From: Peltaster fructicola
Lineage: Eukaryota > Ascomycota > Dothideomycetes
Length of the DNA: 64,000 bases
Assembly: GCA_001592805.2 (NCBI GenBank)
Contig: CP051139.1
Span: 3,720,001-3,784,000, forward strand
Reading direction: 5' to 3'
Each line of letters opens with the position of its first letter. The stretch's first letter is position 1. A program made the position numbers and the translations under genes. This document shows positions 41,276 through 51,274 of this stretch, one piece after another. The notes below the pieces were generated by a model. It did not search any database and was not told the origin of the DNA. It was given only the letters and a program-made list of their open reading frames with translations.

Positions 41276-42113
41276 TGATTTGACTTGTACGGTGGTCGTG
41301 AGTGCTCTCCTTTTGCACAACCACGCTGTGCATCTCAAACAGAGGCACTGTTGTCATGGGAGGGCAAAGGACACTTGAGGAGTTTTACGCGTTATGGATC
41401 CGCTACGAACATATTTTAAGGAAAAAAATGCAGAGATCTTGATGAGATAAACCGCTCGTATTATTGCCACTGTGAGTGTTGTTTGGCTCACTCCGACGTG
41501 CTCTAGTAGTATTCCGGTCCACAATGCAAGCACAGCCTCAAAGAGTGTACGTTGGGCCAAGCTTCCAAGTCGAAATGATGAGCGACATCATCTGAAGCAG
41601 CCAGTAGAGCCGCTCATTGTCATGATCGCCCAGCATGCCCAGGCTCAGGAGATGTCGTGGTCTGAGGGCCAATAGTCTGGGCGCTTTTTAGACCTTCAGC
41701 GGATCCCTGTGCATAATAAGAAGGCAAGAGGCCGATCGTGATTCGCCGAGCCCTTCTCGCTTAACAAGCCCATCAAGGAGACCCACCGAAAGTCTCATGT
41801 ATTCTAATAATCAATTATCGAAATGCCAACAGGCCCATCGCCTTGCCATCCCTTGGCCTGTCTACCATTAGGCGTCTTGTCTACGGTACCTTTCTCTCTC
41901 TCTCCTCTTTGCAAAGACATCTTCTTGACATTCGTTCATTGATTCATCCTTTCATACTCTGCTGCTCGTTCTTTCAGCTTCTTCAACGCAAGAGTAGCCC
42001 TTTCTTTCACCAGCTACCTTCTCGCGTCCTCCTTTGCATACATTTGTTGTTCATCTGAACATTCCTCTCGCTTTCGCCTGACGAGCACACGCATACGAGA
42101 ACTACTCGCCACG
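41276..42113. other. Promoter region of the GH72 gene
   Basis: About 840 bp, ending in a pyrimidine-rich leader of more than 200 bp. No gene or RNA was recognised. Confidence 0.4.
41890..41910 (+). promoter_or_regulatory. CT-rich tract upstream of the GH72 gene
   Basis: A CTCTCTCT-type tract about 210 bp upstream of the ATG. Such tracts mark core promoters and leaders of highly expressed genes in filamentous fungi. Confidence 0.45.
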
Positions 42114-43522
42114 ATGAAGGCCGCTCTCTTCCTCGCCGCAGCCTCTGCTGCACTTATTAATGCTGCCGCTACACCTGTCGAGAAGCGAGCATCCGTCCCT
42201 ACAGTCACTGTTCAGGGCAATGCCTTCTATGCAGGCGGACAACGATTCTTTATCCGTGGTATCGATTACCAGCCAGGAGGAGCTTCTGATGCCAAAGACC
42301 CAATCGCCGACTCGGCTGGGTGCCAAAGAGATATTGAATACTTCAAGAAGCTAGGTATCAACACCGTTCGTGTATACACTGTGGACAACACTGCCAACCA
42401 CGATACCTGCATGAACGCTTTGGCGGACGCAGGAATTTACCTGGCTTTGGATGTGAACACACCGCTCTACTCCCTTCGACGAGACAAGCCAGGCCAGTCG
42501 TACAACCCAACGTACTTGCAGAACGTCTTCGCCACCATCGATGTCTTCTCCAAGTATGACAACACACTTCTCTTCTTCTCTGGTAACGAGGTCATTAACG
42601 ACGACACCACTACCACCTGCGCTCCTTACGTCAAGGCTGTCACACGAGACATGCGCCAGTACATTAAGACTCGTGGCTATCGCTCCATTCCAGTCGGTTA
42701 CTCTGCTGCCGATGTCGAAAGCAACCGCTTTGAGATGGCTCAGTACATGAACTGTGGTACCGACGACCAGCGCAGTGACTTCTACGCTTTCAACGATTAC
42801 TCCTGGTGTGATCCATCCTCCTTCCAGGTGTCCGGATGGGACAAGAAGGTCCAGCAGTACTCCAACTACAGTCTCCCAATCTTGTAAGTCGTTCTACACT
42901 TCTTCCTGACTCACAAGTGCACAGCTAACATCTTGTCAGTTTGTCTGAATGGGGTTGCAACAAGAACAAGCGTACATTCGGTGCCGCAAAGTCTCTTTAC
43001 AGCAGCGACATGTCAGCAGTTTACTCTGGAGGTCTCGTCTACGAGTACTCCGAGGAGGCCAATGAGTACGGTCTCGTCTCGCTCAGCGGCAGCACCGTCA
43101 CTCCAAACGATGACTTCACTGCTCTTCAGTCCGCATACGCCGCCAATCCAGCTCCATCAGGCAGCGCAGGCGCTCGCACAGGTGGCGGCGCCAGCACTTG
43201 CCCAGACGCAAGCAGCACCTGGAACATCTCTCCATGGACTGGTCAATACCTCCCAGCCATGCCAAGCGGCGCAGCCACATACATGCAGAACGGTGCAGGC
43301 AAGGGACCAGGTCTCGTCGGCAAGGGCTCCCAAGAGGCTCCAGGAGGTTCAACCGCGTCAGCAGTACCAGGTAGCGCAAGCGTCACCGCTGGAAGTAGCG
43401 GTGCTGCCACCACCTCGAAGGGAGCTGCTATCGCTCTTGCAGCTGGTGATCTTGGCATGGGACCATTCGTCTGTATGGCAGTCGTGCTTCTCAGCACCCT
43501 CTTCGGCGCTACCTTGATCTAA
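42114..43522 (+). CDS. GPI-anchored beta-1,3-glucanosyltransferase, GH72 (Gas/Gel family)
   Basis: This wall-remodelling enzyme lengthens beta-1,3-glucan at the cell surface. The 450-residue precursor starts with a signal peptide (1-19) and a Kex2-like KR at 24-25. The catalytic domain follows: RFFIRGIDYQPGG, GINTVRVYTVD, the acid/base LLFFSGNEVIND (Glu159) and the nucleophile in LSEWGCN (Glu260). Exons are 42114..42883 and 42940..43522; the 56-nt intron interrupts IFLSEW. After the catalytic domain comes a short Cys-containing segment (ASTCPDASSTWNIS), a Ser/Gly/Ala stalk and a C-terminal hydrophobic tail for the GPI anchor. It lacks a full CBM43 (X8) module, so it is of the GH72-minus type. 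Confidence 0.95.
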
Positions 43523-43764
43523 GCTCGCATCTAAACAAACGCCATATGAGCGTCAACAATCCTTACAGATCTCTGTTTTATCTGGTTCTCCGCGGGATGA
43601 AAGAGTGAAGGTGCTGGCTTGCGAAGTGCTCGCTTGCTGGTGACCTTGCGCCACTCATGTCTTATATAGTAGTATATATGTTTTATCATAGTTCTTACAA
43701 GAGTATCTGATGAGACGACCCGCGCCATGCTCTTGTACATTAATTTATTTTGTGACATAACGCA

Positions 43765-45958
43765 TCAGGGCAGGACCAGTTCAGGACCACCCATGAGATC
43801 TGTGAGCCATTCTTCCATAGGCCAATTCTCGAAAAAGACAGTGGCATCGATGCTCTCTTGCGTATCCTGATCACTGCTTTGCTCGACTCTCGACATGGTG
43901 CTGAGCCAGCGTTGTTGCAGCAGCGTCTGATGTCCTTGGATTACTCGTTTCGCTTCCCAAATCTGCATTGGCTTGCTGATGAGCTGTGTGAGCTTCTCAT
44001 GCGATGCTAAAACGACGGGAGGTTAGTGATTGCACAAACGGCAAAGGCTGGATTGGAACTCGCACTCACCGAGCAAGAAACGCGGTAAGAACCAGTTGGT
44101 GCCGAAGTGCTCGAGATAGAGCTTGAGGATGCGGATCTGTCTGTCAAACGATGCCTGCAGTTCCGCTGCAGCTGCTGAAACGCTCGAGGCCGGCGAGCAC
44201 TTTGAGCAGACATGCAGTAGCGTGAGCACGCCTGAAAAGGTGAAGCAGATGGCAGGGTCGGCAGTGGTGAGTCTGGTGCTGTCCCAGTACTTAACTGCCG
44301 AGACAATGTCCTCGCAGCATTCGAGCACGCGTTGCCAATTGAGGGCATCGTCTGACGGCGGAGAATCAATCAGCTTGGCCAGCACAAGCATTATGGTGGC
44401 AGAGTGCATCAAGACAATGTTGTACAGTCGAGCATGGTGCTGATGGCTCGTCTCGTTGGTCCAGATGCGTCGTACGGGATCAAGATAATTGGCAGGCAGT
44501 GCTACTCGTGCAGCTGCCAGGTGGTCCTCGAAAGCCTGTATACGATTGTGTAAGCGGCTGCATGGGTTTTGTCGAACCAGACGTAGACAGGTAGCTGCTT
44601 CATTGATCAGACTACCCATGACGACGTGCATATCGAACTCATGAGGGCAGCCACAGGTCGTGAGGGCTTGCATTGTCGACCAGATTTCCGCAGTATCTGC
44701 TGGCAGGAAGATTGGATGTTCGGGATTGCATCTGATATCCGTCGTCTGGAAGTCGTGAAACATGGGAAGTGCGGTACGAAGACTCTCGAGCTCGACAATC
44801 ACTGGCGTGCCAGCTGTGATGTTCGAGTAGGAGTCCAAGCAATACACTACCCACCACAATCGTCGCCAATCCTCTTTCTCTTCGAGCCTGCCCGTGTTGT
44901 CAAACAGGGCACAATGCTGTGGATTTTCGAGCTGGTTCAGTCCAAGTCGATACGCCTGTGTTAGAAAGGTCAGTTCGTCTGCATAGCAGTAGGGTTTGTA
45001 CTTCGCTGACCTTTCGAGTAAGATTGCCTATTCTAACCCATGACCTGGGTCCTGGTCGCTGGTGAAAATCATAATGTGCCAGCAGACATAGCACTTGAAA
45101 CTCATACAAAGTGATGTCGAGAGTGATCTCGAGCTCTGTCGTGGAGGCAGATCTTAGCAAGGCGTCTAAGAAAGCTCGAGGATTGCTTGGGCGGTTATTG
45201 AAGGATTCCGGTGCCCAGATGACTGTTGTGACTGCTGCAACAGTATGTATGAGTACGGTGGGTAGTTGACCGGCTTCATACAGTCGGTAGAAGCTCTCTC
45301 TGTTGAACAAAGGTATCATATGGTGATCCTGAGCGAAGTAACATTCCAATCTGCAATACGTCAGACCGATTCTTGTCGTAGTCAAACTCCTCTCGAGCAT
45401 GAGACTCACAGGGCACTCGCTTGTGCGGATGTAAGGTCAAGGGTTGGATGTTCAAGCGGCGTGTGTTGATCAAACGGCGTCGTAGCCACTCCATGCCATT
45501 GGTTCTTTGAGTCCACAGGTGAAGCAGTATGCGGCAGTATGCTCGTAGAGTCGTTTGCTGCAGAGTGAATCGATTTCGAGACACTAGGAGGCTTTCTTGA
45601 TGTCGGTAACGATGAGCCCAGGTGTCGCTTTGAATTGCGTGTCCAGCCCTTGCGTGGTCCAGGTCGTCGCTTGACAGCAGAATATATGCACTCGCTGTCG
45701 GTCTCTGTACATCGTGAACATCGCGGTCGTTGCAGATCGCCTGGAGAGCATTAGTCAGGGCAGTCGGTCGGCAGATGCTCGTTTAGCCCGTACACTTGAC
45801 CTTTTTGCTACAATCAAGTCAGTCGAATGTGCTTCTGCGATCGTCTGTAAGGAGACATACCTTATGCAGCGATCACACACGCGCTTGCTGCCTTCAGAGC
45901 CATTGGTGCTGGCATCGTTCAAGATTGTGCTCTCATCAACGGCGACGCCCTGCTCCAT
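43765..45958 (-). CDS. Zn2Cys6 fungal transcription factor with MHR domain
   Basis: Six exons give 638 residues: 45958..45861, 45807..45788, 45740..45410, 45350..45011, 44955..44070 and 44006..43765. The zinc cluster is rebuilt across the first three exons: C28-x2-C31-x6-C38-x8-C47-x2-C50-x6-C57 (CDRCISKKVKCTG joined to DLQRPRCSRC). A basic linker RRPGPRKGWTRNSKRH follows. The middle homology region includes YFAQDHHMIPLFNRESFYRL, YEFQVLCLLAHYD, AYRLGLNQLE and WWVVYCLDSYSN. Exon 2 is only 20 nt, and the intron after it starts with GC, the only choice that keeps the sixfold cysteine pattern. The targets are unknown. The C-terminus (FFENWPMEEWLTDLMGG) is acidic and hydrophobic, like an activation domain. 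Confidence 0.85.
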
Positions 45959-46487
45959 ACCAAGCACTAGTCAGGGTGTCCTAGGAGAGTTTTTTCGGAA
46001 GATTTCTGCAGCAGTGGCATTGCCCGGATAAACTCTCGAGGAACAACAACCCGGCGATGGCGAACGGAAAGCTGGAGTGGGAGGCTGGAGGGCAAAGATT
46101 GTGCCTGCCAGCTGTCGTTGGAAAGATCAAGGCCGAATCTACCACAACGCATCAAGCATGGTCGGCTGTCGGGTTTTTGGAAACCGAGGTGGACATTACT
46201 ACGAGCGCGCGTGCCCCGGAGGGTTTGGAGGATGAAGGAAAAGAGTTAGGTCTAGGTACCGGTTGTCCATAGTTTCACACAAAAACGTTTCAGAAAGAAC
46301 GAGCGTCGTGCTACACGCTTGCCTCGATTCATCAATCGTTGTCAACTTCGCCTGCAGCACGAGCATGTGATCGTTCGTTCGTTCTATTATTATGGACTAG
46401 CAGAAGATCCGAGTCAATAATGTCTTAGAGCCCAGCCCTCAACCTGACGCAGAATTGTCTAGATGGGCTCGATCGCAGCTCTCTTCA
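45959..46487. other. Intergenic region
   Basis: About 530 bp between the transcription-factor start and the GSH1 stop. A 71-codon frame at 46057 is not convincing. Nothing else seen. Confidence 0.4.
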
Positions 46488-48748
46488 TCATGCCTTGTCG
46501 CCTAGCATCTCTTTACCAAGCCCGTCTCCTCCTTCCGACAGTGTGATCTGCTCGACAGCTTTCACAAGATCGTAAGTCATGCCCTCGGTCACTACGCTGT
46601 CCATAGCGTAGTCCTTGTGCTCTCGAACAAAGTGACGAATCCACTTGGCTGCAGTCCACAGTGTGCCGTTGGCTCTATCCCTGACAAGAGCCAGGTACTT
46701 GGCCAGAGCACATCTCGTTTCGACGTCGACATTCAGGCTCTCCAGGTAAGACTCGACCAGGGGCAGTAAGCCTGGAAAGCCACAGTCAGGCTTACCGTTG
46801 ATCACTTCGTTGACCGTCATCAACTCGTACTCGTCTTCGACCGGTCCTGTCGGCGTAGGTGGTCGGCTAATGTTCTGTGGTGTAGCAGTGCCCGATCCAC
46901 CATTACCGGCCTTTGAGGCGCGCTTTGGGAACGGGTCTTTCCTGAAGTAAAACTTTTCATTGAGCACGGCATCCCGTCGATGAGCTGTCTCCATATTCTG
47001 CGTCGTAAGTGGAATCGGTATGTAGAAGTTGAGGTCGAAGCTCAGGAGTGCTCTGGTGATTAGTACCACAAACACCGAGAAGGCTGCGTTCTCAAAATCT
47101 GTGATCTGGATTTCCATCGGTCTCACCTCGACTCGCCAGCCTATGTCACTATCGGGTGGTGGAGGCTTGAAGCGCATGTGCTGCCAGTTCGTCGATTGCA
47201 GGTTCTCAAAGTGGTCAGCTTTGGATAGGTCAAGCTCCTTCAGATCCTCTGCAAAGACCACGATGGGATCGCGGATGAAGAGATGTGCGAAGTGTGTTGC
47301 TAGCAGATCATCCATCCCTCCTTCTACCAGACGGGCTTTCAGCTTCTCGTCCACAACAAGCTCTGGGTCGAGATACTCTGGCCGCAGTCTGGGATCCTGT
47401 GAGATGTATGTGCTGTTGCTTGCGTAGCGTGATTTTGGTATTCGCCATCGATCATGCTTCAGCGGTGCCTCGCCAAGCTCTTCTGGTGTGCGATCATCCA
47501 CAGCACGACTGATTTGATTCCACCGCACATCTGTATCCGCGAGAAAGCCCTTGTAGATCGGAGTGGCTGCCGTGAGTGCTAGTAAGATAGGACCCAGTGG
47601 CGATAACTGATCGTATGTTTTGCGGCCCTCTTCGATATTCTTCGCCTGGAAAGTGATCTGTAGGCAGCATGAGCCCATGCCGAACGCCATGGCATCCATG
47701 TATATGCAATTCTCCTTTGCTGCACCGTTGCGGACGTCGTCGTCTTCTGGCCAGCGATGCAAGTCGTAGTCGACCGTCGGGTCCTGAAAAGGCCAAGTCG
47801 TTTTCTCGTCACGGAACACAGGCACATTCAGCTCGACTTTTCTGCCTCGCCGTGACCTGATATTGGCTGCCAAAGTCGGGAATCGTATGTGAGGGTTCGC
47901 AATCTCGTCTGGTAGGAACTGCGACCTGAGCTTCTCTCCCGAGGGAGGGTGGTATGGAATGATCGATTTGCGGTCTCCCAGCAGAGGGAAGGTGGTCAGA
48001 GTGATTGGAAACTCTGTGTCATTCATGTGCTCTCTGGCAATACTCCGCCTGCAATCTCTCGTTAGTTTCTGCTGATGTTTGGACGCCAATCATAGGACCT
48101 CCCTCCATTTCATGTCCTGCTCAACATCCAGCAGGTCCTTGAAACCAATACCCCAAGGCTTGCCCGGTGTAGCCTCGAGCATGAATCGACCGAACTCTGG
48201 ATGGAACACTGGCGCAGTCTTATGTGGTCTGAACTGATCAGCACTCATCAGATATGCTCTTTCGTGGGCGATCTTCTCACTTGACAGGACCACGGATGAG
48301 GTCTGGGACGCCGCCACCTTGTCTGAGCAACTCAGCATTACTCGCCAATGCTGCCAAGATATCAGCCTGTCTCAGTGAGAGCTTGACTGATCGTTTCTCA
48401 TCCTCGAAGTTGACAACGAGGTACTCAATCTGTCAACATCGTCAGCGAGCATTCTCCAGCCATTGAGCAGTGTCTCCGCCTGCCTCGTCACCCCAGAGCA
48501 AAGCATCTCTCTCCTTGCCTTTCGCATTCCGCCATATCTCGAGGAGTTGCTACGAGTCGGGTCAGTTGGTGTGATCACACGGCATAGCTCAATGCGTGTT
48601 ACCTCGATTCCCCATTGGCGAACATGATCGGCGACTTTCTTCGCTTCGGGCCAATCGAGAGGCGTGCCGATTGCTCTGCATCATGCAAGTCAACACAACT
48701 GCGCACAGGGTCAAACGGTGCTGCATTGAGGGCGTACAAGAGTCCCAT
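46488..48748 (-). CDS. GSH1: Glutamate-cysteine ligase (gamma-glutamylcysteine synthetase)
   Basis: This enzyme makes the first, rate-limiting step of glutathione synthesis. Exons: 48748..48717, 48675..48603, 48549..48484, 48429..48099 and 48048..46488; expected length is about 686 residues (yeast 678). The sequence has TPLDWPEAKKVADHVRQWGI, LEIWRNAKGKERDALLWGDE, LRQADILAALASNAELLRQG, EKIAHERAYLMSADQFRPH, FPITLTTFPLLG, YMDAMAFGMGSCCLQITFQ and WRVEVRPMEIQITDFENAAF. The third intron (48483..48430) begins with GC and contains an in-frame stop, so it must be removed. In exon 4 the conserved frame shifts by one base between RGPVK and EKIAHERAY (near 48278), and again at a GGG run just before 48099. 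Each looks like one extra base, either sequencing errors or true lesions. Confidence 0.88.
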
Positions 48749-49724
48749 CGGAGCGTAGACACAGTGAAGAACACCGTCCGAAAGCGTCTATATGCCGGGT
48801 GCTGTGGATGGAGGAGCGTTGTCCAACGATGCTTTGCAGCGGCAAATGTCGTCTTTGCGCGGGATGGTGCAGGAGGCTGGTGATCACGACATTATCTGTG
48901 ACGCTCCACGCACGGTTTGCAGCATGAAGAAAGCGTAAGAGAATTGATCGTGTCCGCGCGAGGTCGTTGTTGACGTTAAATAATCTGTCTATTCGGCCAT
49001 TAGGAATTCTTCTGCATGGTGCAGCTAGTCAAATTTTTTATTCAGGCACATCTGGAGCAAGGATATAGGTTGTATCACCACTCGATTACAAACCATGATG
49101 CAACCATTTTGCCGGTTCTTCCCTCCAAACTACATGCATTGCGCACGACGGCGAGCACGACCTGCAGGCCTATACGCACTTGCATGGAGCAAGCTTTCAA
49201 AGATCGACCATGAAGACAATAGCGGGTTGAACTCGGAAGATCGAAGCAGAAGAGACCTTGAAGCTGCTTTGCTGTGCATTGTGATCGTCATATAGAACGA
49301 AGCTTCGACAGTGTATGTATGTGTGTATGCTGCTAATGCTGCCCTGATAGGCGCGGCCGATCGTGGTATCATGCTCTCCGTTCAACCACCTCAGAGTCCC
49401 AACAACCATAGATAAGAGATAGCCAGTAACTCCGTATTGCTAGTAGCCCATCCGATACTGTGACAGTAAACAAGAAATCATCAACTGCCGCCAAAATGCG
49501 CATCACAGTCCTCGCCGGAACTCGTGAAGTGCTGGTATATAGATATGCAATGCTTTGCCCATGCGCTTGGTGGACGTCTCATAACGCCGACATCAGATCG
49601 TCAAAATAAACCGGAAAGGGAAAGAAGAGCCTCTAGAAAGGCCTTGTAGTAATGACGAAGCCACCGCGAAAGTCGCTAAACCGCAATGCAGAGAATAGGG
49701 AATGGAAAATTGGCCGAAGGTCGC
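48749..49724. other. Promoter region of GSH1 and 3' region of the GATA-factor gene
   Basis: About 975 bp with no supported gene. I searched by eye for Yap1-type TTASTAA sites near the GSH1 start and saw none. Confidence 0.4.
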
Positions 49725-51267
49725 TCATTGCATATGATCCTTGGGCCTGAGGTTTGAGCTGTTCATGCTACCGGCTTTGCCAGCGTTATTCTGCTTCCTC
49801 GTGAGCTTGGCGTAATGTAAACCGCATGCATTACACAACGTTCGGGCTCCGTCTGGTCCTCGACGCCACTCTGGTGTTTCAGCACGATTGCAGCTGTGGC
49901 AACGACCAGGCGGAGCAGCTCGTCCTCGTCTTTTCTTCGAGTCTGAGCCAGAGTAGACAGATTTGCCGTCGTCACTGTCGCCCGACGAGTGTGGCGGTGC
50001 CATATCAGCTCCGTACAGCTTTTGTTGTCGCTGTTCTGCAGCTTCTTGGTCGTGCGCAGCCTGTTGAGCCAGTACTGTCTCCCTGATTTTGATAAGAGAC
50101 TCGGTCTGTGATCGGGACTTGGAAATCATGTCCTCGATCTCGATTATGCTTGGTAACATCGACAGAGGTGGTCCTGAGCGAGGAGATTGATGCAAGAGGT
50201 TGGCATAGCGGTTTGCAAAGTCGCCAAGAAAGGTGCCCGTGGATGTGATCTATATTAATCTCGTCAGTATTCTCGTTTAGGCTCCTCATTCAGCACGTAC
50301 ATCGTTCAGACCAGATTCGAGGTCGTACAAATCCAAATGTCTCTTCACCGACTCGCCATAGCTACGCTCTTGATGCCGCGATGAATTGTCCGACTTCCAC
50401 GAGGGCGCTGTTGTCACCGACGAGGGCTGATAGATAGGACCAGCATTCGAGGAGCCACTTGACTGATATCGAGGAGGATAAGGCGTATAGCCATATGTGA
50501 AAGACGGTGGCCCAGAGCCTTGGCTTCGCTCATAGACAGGAGATGAGCTGTTCGTGGTATGCGTATATGATGTGGAACCAGGACCTGGGAGGTAGGGTGG
50601 TGGTCCGTTCGTGGACAGATGAAGTGCCGGCCGCACGTCTGAAAAGAGAGATCGAGCTTCATACTTCGGCGTCGCAGAGCGTGCGTAGGTCGGTCCGTGG
50701 GGTTCAGCATGTGTCTGAGGAGGATCTGCTGCGTACGCACGCATCGTCGGCACTGGTGAGCTTGGTCCAAGGCTTTTGTGTAGCGGCGCTTGTAATGGTA
50801 GCAGAGGCGGCGGTGGTGCTTGTTGTGTTGGCAAAGGAGTTTGATATGATGTCTGGTTGTCCACACCTAGTGCTTCTGATATCGATGGCAATGATTGCTT
50901 CGATGGCTGCGTGGCAACATCTTTCTCTCCGCTAGGTCGTCGAGAGTCGGGTGGCGTGCCCAGCTCTGATCCAGTATTCGGCGCGAGTATTGCTGCCTGT
51001 GTAGCGTGACTGTAGGGATGTGGACCATGTTGGTAGGAATACGTGGGCTCTGTTGATACTGCGGTGGAGGAGGAAAGTGGTGTCTTCGTGACTGTATGTC
51101 GTAATTGATATAACTCCTCTTCTCTTTTCGCCTTCTCAGCGTCTGTGTATTCCAGTGCCGGGAGTTGTGGCCTTGAGTAGGTCAGCTCCGTGGTAGAGAC
51201 GTGGCGCGCCATCATGTTGGCAACTTCGATGGGCGATAACAACTTACCGTATAGGCGCAGTGTCCAT
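49725..51267 (-). CDS. nsdD: GATA-type transcription factor, NsdD/SUB-1-like
   Basis: Three exons (51267..51248, 51171..50301, 50249..49725) give 471 residues, near the 461 of Aspergillus NsdD, which promotes sexual development and represses conidiation. A single C-terminal GATA finger spans C414-x2-C417-x18-C436-x2-C439 (CHSCNRAETPEWRRGPDG, ARTLCNACGLHYAKLTRK). It is the NsdD form with an 18-residue loop. A basic KKRRGR precedes it. The second splice restores LNDITSTGTFLGDFANRY and a helical PSIIEIEDMISKSRSQTES, conserved in this family. The first half is Pro/Ser/Tyr-rich. The first intron (76 nt) contains an in-frame ATG pair that would allow a different N-terminus if retained. Orthology rests on the finger and the block before it. 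Confidence 0.88.
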
Positions 51268-51274
51268 TTCGCAT
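51136..51274 (-). promoter_or_regulatory. Upstream ORF overlapping the nsdD start (spliced)
   Basis: An ATG seven bases before the chosen nsdD ATG opens another frame. After removal of the first intron it codes for 20 residues and stops at 51136. Its context (T at -3) is weaker than that of the nsdD ATG (G at -3, G at +4), so leaky scanning is plausible. Confidence 0.4.

Noticed and set aside
46057-46272. 71-codon open frame between the Zn2Cys6 gene and GSH1
   Set aside because: Short, no recognisable motif, no supporting context.
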